Shown: positions 11,700 to 22,540 of the stretch, piece by piece
Numbering within the stretch: position 1 is the stretch's first letter
Layout of the letters: each line of letters begins with the position of its first letter
Origin: Lineus longissimus
Taxonomy: Eukaryota > Nemertea > Pilidiophora > Heteronemertea > Lineidae
NCBI RefSeq assembly: GCF_910592395.1
Contig: NC_088312.1
Coordinates: 5,642,001-5,706,000 of the forward strand
Length of the DNA stretch: 64,000 bases
Direction of reading: 5' to 3'
The notes under the pieces: generated by a model
Databases searched by the model: none
Told to the model about the DNA's origin: nothing
Seen by the model: only the letters and a program-made list of their open reading frames with translations
Translations under genes and position numbers: made by a program

Positions 11700-14130
11700 T
11701 CTAATACATATTCTGGTCCCAGACTGTGACTGAGACAGAATGGTCAGGTAGTGCACCAAGGGTCCGAGCCAGGCATCATGGAGCGAGTTAGTCCAAGGTT
11801 GTGACAGAAGTGTGTCTTTGACTAATACATGTCCTGGTTCCAGACTGTGACTGAGACAGAATGGTCAGGGAGTGCACCAAGGGTCCGAGCCAGGCATCAT
11901 GAAGCGAGTTAGTCCAAGGTTGTGACAGAAGTGTGTCTTCGACTAATACATGTCCTGGTCCCAGACTGTGACTGAGACAGAATGGTCAAGTAGTGCACCA
12001 AGGGTCCGAGCCAGGCATCATGGAGCGAGTTAGTCCAAGGTTGTGACAGAAGTGTGTCTTTGACTAATACATGTCCTGGACCAGACTGTGACTGAGACAG
12101 AATGGTCAGGTAGTGCACCAAGGGTCCCAGCTAGGCATCATGGAGCGAGTTAGTCCAAGGTTGTGACAGAAGTGTGTCTTTGACCAATACACGTCGTCCT
12201 GGACCAGACTGTGACTGAGACAGAATGGTCAGGTAGTGCACCAAGGGTCCGAGCCAGGCATCATGGAGCGAGTTAGTCCAAGGTTGTGACAGAAGTGTGT
12301 CTTTGACTGATACATGTCCTGGACCAGACTGTGGCTGAGACAGAATGGTCAGGTAGTGCACCAAGGGTCCGAGCTAGGCATCAAGGAGCGAGTTAGTCCA
12401 AGGTTGTGACAGAAGTGTGTCTTCGACTAATACATGTCCTGGACCAGACTGTGACTGAGACAGAATGGTCAGGTAGTGCACCAAGGGTCCGAACTAGGCA
12501 TCACGGAGCCAGTTAGTCCAAGGTTGTGACAGAAGTGTGTCTTTGACCAATACACGTCGTCCTGGACCAGACTGTGACTGAGACAGAATGATCAGGTAGT
12601 GCACCAAGGGTCCGAGCTAGGCATCATGGAGCGAGTTAGTCCAAGGTTGTGACAGAAGTGTGTCTTTGACCAATACACGTCGTCCTGGACCAGACTGTGA
12701 CTGAGACAGAATGGTCAGGTAGTACACCAAGGGTCCGAGCTATTCATCATGGAGCGAGTTTGTCCAAGGTTGTGACAGAAGTGTGTCTTTGACCAATTCA
12801 TGTCCTGGTCCCAGACTGTGACTGAGACAGAATGGTCAGATAGTGCACTAAGGGTCCGAGCTAGGCATCACGGAGCGAGTTAGTCTAAGGTTGTGCAGAA
12901 GTGTGGCTTTGACTAATACATGTCCTCGCCCAGACTGTGACTGAGACAGAATGGTCAGGTAGTGCACCAAGGGTCCGAGCCAGGCATCATGGAGCGAGTT
13001 AGTCCAAGGTTGTGACAGAAGTGTGTCTTTGACTGATACATGTCCTGGACCAGACTGTGGCTGAGACAGAATGGTCAGGTAGTGCACCAAGGGTCCGAGC
13101 TAGGCATCAAGGAGCGAGTTAGTCCAAGGTTGTGACAGAAGTGTGTCTTCGACTAATACATGTCCTGGACCAGACTGTGACTGAGACAGAATGGTCAGGT
13201 AGTGCACCAAGGGTCCGAACTAGGCATCACGGAGCCAGTTAGTCCAAGGTTGTGACAAACGTGTGTCTTTGACCAATACACGTCGTCCTGGACCAGACTG
13301 TGACTGAGACAGAATGGTCAGGTAGTGCACCAAGGGTCCGAGCTAGGCATCATGGAGCCAGTTAGTCTAAGGTTGTGACAGAAGTGTGTCTTTGACCAAT
13401 ACACGTCGTCCTGGACCAGACTGTGACTGAGACAGAATGGTCAGGTAGTGCACCAAGGGTCCGAGCTATTCATCATGGAGCGAGTTTGTTCAAGGTTGTG
13501 ACAGAAGTGTGTCTTTGACTAATTCATGTCCTGGTCCCAGACTGTGACTGAGACAGAATGGTCAGATAGTGCACTAAGGGTCCGAGCTAGGCATCACGGA
13601 GCGAGTTAGTCTAAGGTTGTGCAGAAGTGTGGCTTTGACTAATACATGTCCTCGCCCAGACTGTGACTGAGACAGAATGGTCAGGTAGTGCACCAAGGTT
13701 CCGAGCTAGGCATCACGGAGCGAGTTAGTCCAAGGTTGTGACAGAAGTGTGTCTTTGTCCAATACATGTCCTGGTCCCAGACTGTACCTGAGACAGAATG
13801 GTCAGGTAGTGCACCAAGGGTCCGAGCTAGGCTTCACGGAGCAAGTTAGTCCAAGGTTGTGACAGAAGTGTGTCTTTGTCCAATACAATGTTCTGGTCCC
13901 AGGCTGTGACTGAGACAGAATGGTCAGGTCGTGCACCAAAGGTCAGAGCTGGGCATCACGGAGCGAGTTAGTCCAAGGTTGTGACAGAAGTGTGGCTTTG
14001 TCTGATACACGTCCTGGACCAATGCTGTGACTGAGACAGAATGGTCATTTCACAGCAGGGCATGGGTGAGTTTGTCCAAGGTTGAGACAGTAGTGTGTCT
14101 TAGGCTGTGACTGAGACAAAATGGTCTTGT
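11700..14130. repeat. Minisatellite, about 20 units of ~120 bp, with 726-bp higher-order repeat
   Basis: The core gtgactgagacagaatggtc recurs about every 119-123 bp from 11726 to about 14110. Units differ by small changes, such as a 3-bp gtc insertion (cacgtcgtcctgg) and a 1-bp loss (gttgtgcagaag). Distinctive variants recur at a constant 726-bp spacing: ctttgactga at 12301 and 13027, tattcatcat at 12741 and 13467, cgcccagactg at 12927 and 13653. So a block of six units was duplicated as a whole. Units that are 120 bp keep a minus-strand frame open (VHYLTILSQ and so on, 40 residues per unit), but frame-changing units break it, so coding is unlikely. The last units, from 14030, are degraded. 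Confidence 0.95.
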
Positions 14131-14445
14131 TGTGCAGCAAATTTCACAGCTTGGCAACATGGGCTGAACTACAGTCTGCAGGCATGGCAGGAGAGGGAAA
14201 CAAGAGGCTAACTACATTGAACCAAGTTTCTTTATTCTTTACACTTGTTCAAGAAATACATTTACGCTCGTCTTAAGATTTGTGCAATCCACCTGCAGTG
14301 ATGTTTGGTGATACAGACTTCAAACTTTCCAGTACATTTTATCACTGGTACTTTCACTGATGATCACAAGTGACAAAGCGCAAGTGATCTTGTATTTATT
14401 GCATTACCGTTTGTTTTCCTATGGGCAGAGTAATCCGTTTGAGAC

Positions 14446-14748
14446 TCATCTTCTTTTTGTCACTGTCATAGTATAAAACTTAAATATATATACATGTATA
14501 TATATTTTACCGTCATTGGATGCCACAAGATTTACAGTTCCCGTACCGTCAACATCGCCGGAGACGGGTGCCACGTGTTTTACTGTCATCGGATGCGCAT
14601 CCGATATGCCATGAGTTTTGTAAAGGTTTCGGAGAAACGACCAATGCATGCGAGCACCGTCGGCGGAACCCCAAACCGTCCTCTCGAACGTATCCGTAGG
14701 CCGCGCCACTAGACTGTCAGCGCTCACGGACTCCAGTATATAGACCAC
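14446..14748 (-). CDS. Possible orphan exon, unknown product
   Basis: A minus-strand open frame of about 100 codons has a more coding-like composition (GC-richer than its surroundings) than most frames here. It contains RTVWGSADGARMHWS and a GDVDGTGTVNLVASNDG segment that faintly resembles FG-GAP or dockerin-like Asp-Gly repeats. A possible donor (AATGACG then GTAAAA) lies near 14508. No convincing partner exon was found. An 18-bp perfect palindrome, atcggatgcgcatccgat, is at 14588-14605. It may be a relic or chance. Confidence 0.25.
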   Translation of the reverse strand: MVYILESVSADSLVARPTDTFERTVWGSADGARMHWSFLRNLYKTHGISDAHPMTVKHVAPVSGDVDGTGTVNLVASNDGKIYIHVYIFKFYTMTVTKRR

Positions 14749-14764
14749 TGGACCTTAGACCACC

Positions 14765-14975
14765 GAGCTTTAGGGTTCAAGACAAATATAAATAAGATTT
14801 ATTAAAAATATACATGACTTACATTTATGGATGATAGAGGATCTATCAGATGGTTGGCGCAAAGAAATAAAAATAAATTGTCAAGGTGAAGTCTTCCGGA
14901 TGCTCTAGCATCTATTAGATAGGGTTCAATCCAAAGATAAATAAGATTTATTAAAAAAAATACATGTACATGTAT
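14765..14975. repeat. Imperfect direct repeat (two copies)
   Basis: The string ataagatttattaaaaa is found at about 14791 and 14940, each preceded by gggttcaa and followed by tacatg and, later, cagatggt. The two copies are about 150 bases apart. This looks like a tandem duplication of ~150 bp or two related AT-rich element ends. Confidence 0.6.
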
Positions 14976-15059
14976 GACAGATGGTGGTAAGAAATAAAGA
15001 ATAAGTACTTAAAAAAACATAATACTATTTACTATGTAATCAAGTATGCTGTATGAGAT

Positions 15060-16282
15060 TATCCCCAATCCGTACAGACGTCCGTTCATAGCATAACCTA
15101 TCCGTGCGCAATGACCCCAAGATCCTGCCACTGATGGCTATTGGACAATTGGTACGGCCTCCTCGCCTTGCTTGGTTTATCCACCAGCTGGAAGAGTGAT
15201 AGGAAATCTACAGCGACGCCATCTAACTAATACGTGTGGAACTGAAATGTCCGAAATTATCAACGGACCACGTGCCTGCGTAATTGATGATGCGCAGAGA
15301 GGCATTGAATCCATCAACTTCCGGTGGTGAATTGCAGCATCAAAATAAAGAAAACATCCCGACTTCTAAACACGTTTTCGGCGAGTATGTTTACTTGATT
15401 GCACCAAGAACACTGGGAAATCCATGCACTAATGATGCATGTGAAAATCCTGCACAGAAAGAGTTGTTTAGCATGGCCAGATTGTTGCACTGTGCTGATG
15501 AAAAGTGGGGCCTAGCAAACACAGCAAGATGGGCCATTGGCCTGGGCTAAGCTACAGTGCACAGCCTATGCATTGTATGCAGGCTAGGCTAGGCCTTGAC
15601 CCAAATACGAATAATGGCGTCGGATGATTCATTATGTCGGCCTCTGGTACTTCTTATAGGCCTGTGTGCAACGCTATGAACCTTGCATGAGCATGATGAG
15701 GAGGTAACTGCACCAACACTGATCAAAGTGAAACTTGTGAATATCAATATGAATGATAGGCATATTGCCATATACTAGGCCCCTTATTTATATTATGATG
15801 TTGGTAGGCAATGGTAACTCCTCATACTGTCTACAAACACACTGATTGTTATATGTTAATCGTTACTCATGAACTAACTCACTCAGTCACTGTCCAATGC
15901 AGTGCAAGGCATTTTTAGGCAGGCACGAATGAATGAATGAATGAGCTCAATGATGAAGTCAAGAGTTGGAATGGATGGTTGGGACTAAAACCATGGTCCC
16001 TTTTAGGCTTATGTTATTAAATAGCTTTTGTGTAGTCTGTAGGGTAAATTGTAACCTTTATTGTATCTGCTTTTCATTTCAAATTTCCACCAAAAACCCA
16101 ACATAGGGGTAAGAAGCCGTAAATTATGTAATGGCAGATAACATCTTGAAAGGCAACAGCTCCATGTCCCTTTCTTACCAGCAAATATCAAGTCAGAACA
16201 AAGATGAAGTTCCAGAAAAACTTTGCCAACTGAACACAACTAGGCCTTTGTAATCATTATTAGAATTCATTTTATATTTCAG
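15060..16282 (+). promoter_or_regulatory. Promoter and 5'UTR region of coiled-coil gene 1
   Basis: A CpG-richer stretch near 15060-15300 precedes coiled-coil gene 1, whose start exon opens with an acceptor at 16282 (tttatatttcAG). So at least one non-coding exon must lie upstream, and this is the likely place. An 88-codon open frame at 15284-15550 has no recognisable domain and may be 5'UTR sequence. Confidence 0.35.
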
Positions 16283-16327
16283 AAAGTCATCTAGTCCATC
16301 CTTCCAATGAATACGTGACCAAAAGCC

Positions 16328-19300
16328 ATGGGTGAGGTAACCAGTCAGGGTCAGAACATGGACCTTCTTTTTGAGGTTCCTGATCTGACCCCTGGAGTCG
16401 GAGATGAAGAAATGAAGGACCAAGGGACGAGAAATGGTGGTGCCACATCCCCAAGCTCTGCAACTCCATCCAGTAAAATGAACTGTATTGATTCCATCCC
16501 AATTGCTACTTCCATTCCATTTAGCGATGTGCGCACAGAACTTCTCCAGAAGGGTAACCAGCTGTCACAGATGTGGGCTGACCTACTTGGGACTCTTATG
16601 AAATACCAAGCTGGATTAGTGTCCATGGAGGTCAAGCTGGCTGCCAATGGTGCGGGTAGTTTAAAACCTGTGCAAATCGACCAGGAAGATTGTTCATGTG
16701 GGGGGAATGGTAATTGTGCTAATACTGAGAAAATAAGACGAATTCATGACGAAATGTCTGTGAAAGATCGTCTGCTGCTGAAATGTCAGAGAGACTTGTT
16801 AGCCACTGAAGCGCGACTTACAGACACCCAAAAAGACTTGGCTGAAACCAAAGAAGTTCTGAAACAATCAAAAGTTGAGCTCCGGTCGAAAAATGAAAGG
16901 TTATCGAAACTTGAAGTTGATGTTCAAAAACTACATGAAAAGGTCAGGTTCCTGCAATCGGAGGCTAACACCAAGGATATTCTTTTGTCCAAACTTCAAA
17001 GTGAAATGGTCCGCGATAATGGTGAATTAACAATGGAGATCAACAAGATTAAAATGTCTCATGAAAATGATAAACAGCACTTGAAGATCGAGATCAGCGG
17101 TTTGAAGAGAAATCTGGACATGGAGAGGCGGGCTCATGATGAGACAAAGAGGATGTTCCGGGAGTCTGAAAGGGTGCGCTCCATTGATGCAAAGGTTGGT
17201 ACCCCTGGATGGATTTTACGGAACATGTATTAAAATTGGTCGAATTGCTTTTGAAAATTCGGAAACAGCAAACACTTATTGTGGGTTTTTTAAACTAAGA
17301 GGGAGGGAGCAGTGACTTCAGATGTCAGGTTGATCAACTTCACCCCTGCTATGAATTATTCTGCCTGTGATAATGATGGTAGCCTAGATGAATGACCCAA
17401 AGGATTTGATAGTGTCTGGTTGAAATTAAAAACTTTTCATATTGCATGAGGGATTGGTACATGAAGTGAAGTATCTTTGCCTTAATTTGAAACGACAATA
17501 AAGTACTTATCTTGGTGTTTAACTTTGCAGAATAATAATGATGAAGATAAGCTGCCAGAAGACCATGATGAGACAGATGCAATGGAGATGGAACCTGAGG
17601 TAGCCGGACTGCGGAGTCGGTCATCATCGGATGATTCCACAGAGGCACAGGTAGGAAAGCCACATTGTCTCGACCTTTGAATGAGATGAAGAAAAAAAAA
17701 ATTCCTGTAACCTTTAGCCAATGCCAGGTATGTGCCAAATTATATTGCACTGCCAAAGAAAGAAGAATATTTTCGAAACAAGCCTATTTTGTTTGTGAAC
17801 CTTTTTGCATAGGGACGTGCTGTAAATGTCAGTGTTCCCTCTTAACACTGATTTTACAGGTTGTAAATTGATGCACGAAACACCTAGTCTGCAAATTGAC
17901 AACGAGAACCTTGAGGTCAAGATCAATGAAAAATTTTAAAATATATCTTGAATTTCAGGATTTGTCAACACATGGCCGGGAATCTAGTTCAGAAACCGTT
18001 CAGCATTCTGCTTCAAAAGGTGAGACCCACAGTAAGTAACGAGAATTGGTTCATATCATTTCAATAGTAGAGCTAATAGAGAAGAACTTGGCAATTTTTA
18101 TGGTCTGTTCATGTGGCCAAGTATATGCAGATGCCAATGTACCAGGTCAACATTACTATCTTCTTATCGTCAATACCCCAGGGTGCACTGGCCATGCTTG
18201 GATAACACCCAACCATTAAAAAAATGGCCAACAGCCAACAAAGTTCAATTGCTTTAATTGTAACACTTGTTTCAAGTTCACTTCACGTTTTCTCTCAATT
18301 TCTTCTAGATTGCAAAGATGGCGACTTCAAAGTGATGCCAGAGTTCTTCCTGCCAATGAGCACCTCTCTTCCACTCCAAGGGTTTGAGACGCCCCCTGGT
18401 TGCCCGACACTGCCGCTCATGTCACATTCAGCTGGGAGCACATCACAGGTCAATATTTACTAAGACATGCGAAAAATGTGTACCATTTGAAGAAAAAACT
18501 CATTCAGGAGCCATTGTTGGGGAAACTTGCTTCAGTCAGTTAAAGTGAATTACGCACGAGCAATACATTGTCCCTCACATTCCTGTGCCTCATTTGGTAT
18601 AAAAGCCATTGAAGCATAAGGGTGGGTGCTTCTGGCTCATGGTGGTAGTGACTATGAAGATATTGTGACTGTTCGTAGCATGAAGAGGGCTTTGATTCAA
18701 AAGCAATTGTGGTATTTAATAGATATAATATTCACCTGGTGTGATATCTTTTAATGGCCTAAATTACGGGTAACTTTTGCTATATTTTTAAGGTCATCAG
18801 TGAATGAATTCTTGTTTGTATACTTGTAAATATCATGTCCATAATCAAATCGGGTGCGGTTCTTCACCTTATTGCTTTATGCTTTAACCTCATTTCTTAA
18901 TTAACACTAGTGATTTGATTTGCTGTAACCTGACGAAATTACTGATTTGCTGTTGTCACTGGAGGAGTCTTTGATAGCAGCATCCTGCAGAGATCGTTTC
19001 GTTGCATATACAGTAGAACCTCTCTATTAAGGACACCCTCGGGACTGATAAATACTGTCCTTAATAGAGAGGTGTCCTGATTAGAGAGGTCAAATTGAAT
19101 GGAAACAACCACGTTAAGACCAAAACTAGTGTCCTTAATAGAGAGGTTGTCCTTAATAGAGAGGTGTCCGCTAATGGAGGTTACACTGTAGCAGCAATTA
19201 TAATCCTAGGGGACAGCAATTTAAATTGCTCATTTTCGCGACGCATTTGTGAAGCTTGCATGCACTTCCTATCAATTCCTCTGCTCCTACCCTATCGCTA

Positions 19301-21352
19301 ACTTTGTTTTCTAACTTGCGTTTCCTGTTATGCACAAGAATGGTCGTGTAAATGTAAAAATTTGTGCTTTCATTGGCATGCTGGCAACTCATCCCCCGAT
19401 CAATTTCGCAGATTCATTATACAGATATCTGTCCCAAATATAGCCCAGTGCTTCTTTCCATTCCTGAAAGTTAGTTTTTAGTGGAATGTTTTTTGGTGAT
19501 GTCTTTGATTCTGTCTCAAAAGTAAAGATTGTGAATCGGTCTAAATTTTTGGAATTATGTGCTTCACAAGTCATACCTAGATATTCAGTGATTTCTGAGT
19601 CTTGATTTCCAACTATTTTTGTGCATCTACCAGTTTTTGCATGGTTGTTTAATAGGATTGTTTTTCAGTTGTGCTAAATTGTTAATTGTTTGATAGCTTT
19701 GTTATTTTTCTTTTATATTTTTCTTTTGATTTAAAGCTTAATTTCACGCGTCTTTGTTGTTTCTCTTGAAAAGTATTATTTTTGAGGAACCATACCTGAG
19801 GGCCTGACCTTTTTGTGAGGTAGGCCGTGTCTTGTTTTTACAGGATGACGCTTTAAGGAACATAAACAACAACGTCAATCAAAAAGGGAACGCTTGGAGT
19901 TATTCATGGTCGACATCTACGTCACTCACAGGCGACTACATACCAATAGCCGATATGGGAAAATATAAATGTGTGCAATGTGGGAACTCGTACCGCTATG
20001 CTAGCGGTTTATCTCGTCACAAACTTATACACAAACAGAAGCAATTATTCTGCCCATTTTGTCAACGTGTGTTCTTAAACTACAACACTTTATTCAGTCA
20101 TAAGAAGATGTGCACTCGCCGCCTGGAGTTCCCACGGATGATCTCCCGTTTTCTTTCACCAGATAACCAAACTGCTCCACTGATTCCAGCCCAACCTGCA
20201 GCCAAACCTCCCCCGATACTTAATTCGACCACATTGGACTTTGGTGGCGGGAATGCACCTGTAACCTAGCCTAGATAATGCCACGCTTTCTCTCAGCTTT
20301 TCCTCTGCACATTGGATTCCTTCTTAGTGGTGGTAGTCATGGCGACACCATCTCCATTTGATCTGGATTATGAAGGATTTTATTACATATGGTATGAGAT
20401 TTCCAGTTGTTTCTTATTCTTCATCTGAGTTGCCCTCAAGGCCTTGTTTTCAGAATTACTCATATGCCTATCAGGTTTCTGTCACCGGTATGTTAGGAAT
20501 GCTCATTTCAAAAGGCCCTCTTTTTGTCTGTCTTTTTGAGTTTCAAAGTACAACAAAAAAAAGTGGCTCAATTAAGACATTGCCTGTGTTATCTTTGACA
20601 TGACACCCATTTTCCATATCTCAGCAGTACAGTACAATACACTTAGTTTCTATAGTGTACAATCATTTGGTTAAAAATCTGCAAAATTATTTATTAACAT
20701 TACAGGGCATTTTGTTGTAAAGTGTAATGAAGAGTCAACAAAGCTATATTTGTGGTGATGGGAATCTTTAAGTTAATAAAGCTGTCAATACATTATGTTT
20801 GTTTATGGTGATGAGACTTATGGTTCAAAATAACCAAAGATTCACCGAATTAAACTAAACTTTGACTTTATTTTGCAGGCCCTTCTTGAACACAGGTTGA
20901 ATACCTCTCTGCCAGGGACATCAGGCCTTGATTGCATCGAGGGGAAAGTCAAGCTAGAGTCATGTAGGGGAGGGCCAAAGGTTCCACTGAGTTTAACCCC
21001 TCTGACTGGCATCTACAGAACAGGATTAGGAAACTCGCGATTCCGATGCAAATCTGGGATCTACCGATGCACTGACTGTGGCAATACGTACAATCATTCG
21101 AGCAGCCTATCACGCCATCGTTTAGTCCATCGGCAGCAACACCTGTCGTGCTCCTGGTGTAATGAGTCCTTCAACAAGTACATCCATTTGATGCAGCACC
21201 GCAAAGTCTGTGCGCAACGCAATAACCAGAATACAAATGAGTACGTCATGAAGCTGCTTGATGCGCCGAGGTTGGACGACCCCGATCATGACCATGACGA
21301 TGAAGATGACGACAATCATCCTGATATGTCACCTGATGATGGCAGGTCTTAA
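16328..21352 (+). CDS. Coiled-coil gene 1 with alternative zinc-finger C-termini
   Basis: Common exons are 16328-17194, 17531-17650, 17959-18019 and 18309-18448, together 396 residues. One of two terminal exons, 19844-20269 or 20879-21352, follows in phase 0, giving proteins of about 537 or 553 residues. The ATG has a good context (gccATGG) and an in-frame TGA at 16316. Residues 75-98 hold the motif KG-x3-SQ-x-W-x-DL-x6-Y-x-A-x-LV shared with coiled-coil gene 2. A long coiled coil spans about 133-280. Next comes an acidic, serine-rich linker (EDKLPEDHDETDAMEMEPE, then RSRSSSDDS). The product is most likely a nuclear, oligomerising DNA-binding protein whose target depends on splicing, as in fly lola. 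This is inference from architecture. The donor at 17195 (GTTGGT) and the one at 18449 (GTCAAT) are weak, consistent with regulated splicing, but they need transcript evidence. Confidence 0.8.
19009..19195. mobile_element. MITE with pogo/Tigger-like ends, in an intron of coiled-coil gene 1
   Basis: The element begins tacagtagaacctctctatt and ends ggaggttacactgta, which are imperfect inverted repeats. Inside are several copies of gtccttaatagagaggt in both orientations. The CAGTAGAACCTCTCTAT end resembles those of pogo/Tigger-type elements (from memory). It has no coding capacity. A related partial copy lies at 39035-39125. Confidence 0.65.
19844..20269 (+). CDS. Alternative terminal exon a of coiled-coil gene 1: C2H2 plus C2HC finger
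   Basis: The acceptor is tgtttttaCAG at 19843; the frame is open in phase 0 and ends at a TAG, adding 141 residues. After about 40 polar residues come two adjacent fingers: C-x2-C-x12-H-x3-H, beginning at CVQCGNSY, then C-x2-C-x12-H-x3-C, beginning at CPFCQRVF. The tail is proline-rich. The finger pair has the same spacing and many of the same residues as exon b (CGNSY against CGNTY; LSRHKLIH against LSRHRLVH), so the two exons are duplicates. A poly(A) signal follows at about 20775, before exon b. Confidence 0.85.
   Translation, partial: DDALRNINNNVNQKGNAWSYSWSTSTSLTGDYIPIADMGKYKCVQCGNSYRYASGLSRHKLIHKQKQLFCPFCQRVFLNYNTLFSHKKMCTRRLEFPRMISRFLSPDNQTAPLIPAQPAAKPPPILNSTTLDFGGGNAPVT
20774..20780 (+). 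terminator. Poly(A) signal for terminal exon a
   Basis: AATAAA within gttaataaagctg lies about 505 bases after the stop of exon a and about 100 bases before the acceptor of exon b. It would allow exon a transcripts to end before exon b. Confidence 0.5.
20879..21352 (+). CDS. Alternative terminal exon b of coiled-coil gene 1: C2H2 plus C2HC finger
   Basis: The acceptor is tattttgCAG at 20878; phase 0; stop TAA at 21350-21352; adds 157 residues. After about 60 residues with basic and Gly-rich parts come C-x2-C-x12-H-x3-H (from CTDCGNTY) and C-x2-C-x12-H-x3-C (from CSWCNESF). The C-terminus is very acidic, with an Asp/His-rich run (DDPDHDHDDEDDD). It cannot be used together with exon a in one reading frame because exon a ends in a stop. 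Confidence 0.85.
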   Translation, partial: ALLEHRLNTSLPGTSGLDCIEGKVKLESCRGGPKVPLSLTPLTGIYRTGLGNSRFRCKSGIYRCTDCGNTYNHSSSLSRHRLVHRQQHLSCSWCNESFNKYIHLMQHRKVCAQRNNQNTNEYVMKLLDAPRLDDPDHDHDDEDDDNHPDMSPDDGRS

Positions 21353-22277
21353 ACGTCATGTCGTGATACGAGTGGGTCACTTATAGGATATTATACTTGC
21401 TGTATTATTTGACTTGTGATGCCATTCAGATGTCTTCCATACTGCCATACATCCCTTTGAGTGCATTCCCCCACACTGCATAGGAATTTTTGTGGTGTGT
21501 TTTGGTGAAGTGTTAGCACAATGTAATAATCGAAAAATTTACTTATTGTTCAATGAGGGGTGGGACTTGGTTGGCCCAATTCACCAGTGTCAGCTGGAAA
21601 TCTTGACCTACTTTCGGCCAACCTTGTAGTGTGGGGGAATCGTACACTTGGATGCTCACGCTTTTTCAAATTTGATCATGTCATGAAGTCATTTCCTTTC
21701 AACTTTATTACTGACCCTTGTACTTTGGCTGTCCAATGCAGAAAGTGGTAACTTCAGATATCATTTCAACGTGTTTTTATGGTTTAAAAGCTACTCTTTC
21801 GCAGACAAAATGTGTATTCATTTTTGAATTAAGAATGTGTATAGTTCATAAAACTGTGTATAGTTCCCCATAAATGATTTATCAAGTTGAGTTAATCCAA
21901 AACATTGGCGTGTGCTTGTTGCAAGTAAATTGTTGTATTAGCTTTATGCATTGGACAGTTTTTAATATATGTTCTCAAGAGGCATTTCCAACATTTGATA
22001 CGAAGGAATCTTTCTTCCTTCAATATTTGGTAAAGTACCATAAGCGATGTGTAGTCTTCCAAGTGAATTAGTTAGGTGTCGGTTGTTATGGTTTAAATCT
22101 GATGTATGTGGGTTTGGTGATGGTACCTGGGATGTGGTCTAGTGTAGCAGTTAATTGTTAGCCATCCAGTTCATTGCTAGAACTTGTCGGCTCTTTGGTA
22201 GCATCTTTACCAGTCATTTGGGACTGACGGCTTATCATCAAATCGATCCAAATTTTCTTTGGATCTGAAAATGGAGT

Positions 22278-22540
22278 ATTGTCAGATTGTCTGATCCTTC
22301 TTTGGATTTCGAGTTTCCACTGATCAAATATTGTCAGATTGTCTGACCCTTCTTTGGATTTCGAGTTTCCACTGATTAAATATTGTCAGATTGTCTGATC
22401 CTTCTTTGGATTTCGAGTTTCCACTGATCAAATATTGTCAGATTGTCTGACCCTTCTTTGGATTTCGAGTTTCCACTGATCAAATATTGTCAGATTGTCT
22501 GACCCTTCTTTGGATTTCAAGTTTCCACTGATCAAATATT
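22278..22540. repeat. 52-bp tandem repeat, five copies
   Basis: The string attgtcagattgtctga recurs at 22278, 22330, 22382, 22434 and 22486, exactly 52 bases apart, with very few differences (gatcc or gaccc; tgatca or tgatta). High identity implies a recent expansion. Confidence 0.95.

Noticed and set aside
11909-13090. Minus-strand open frames with a repeating 40-residue unit in the minisatellite
   Set aside because: They stay open only while consecutive units are multiples of three; other units (119 and 121 bp) shift the frame, and there is no start, splice or domain evidence.
15284-15550. 88-codon open frame upstream of coiled-coil gene 1
   Set aside because: No domain, no clear splice link to the gene, and an in-frame stop lies just before the real start; treated as possible 5'UTR.
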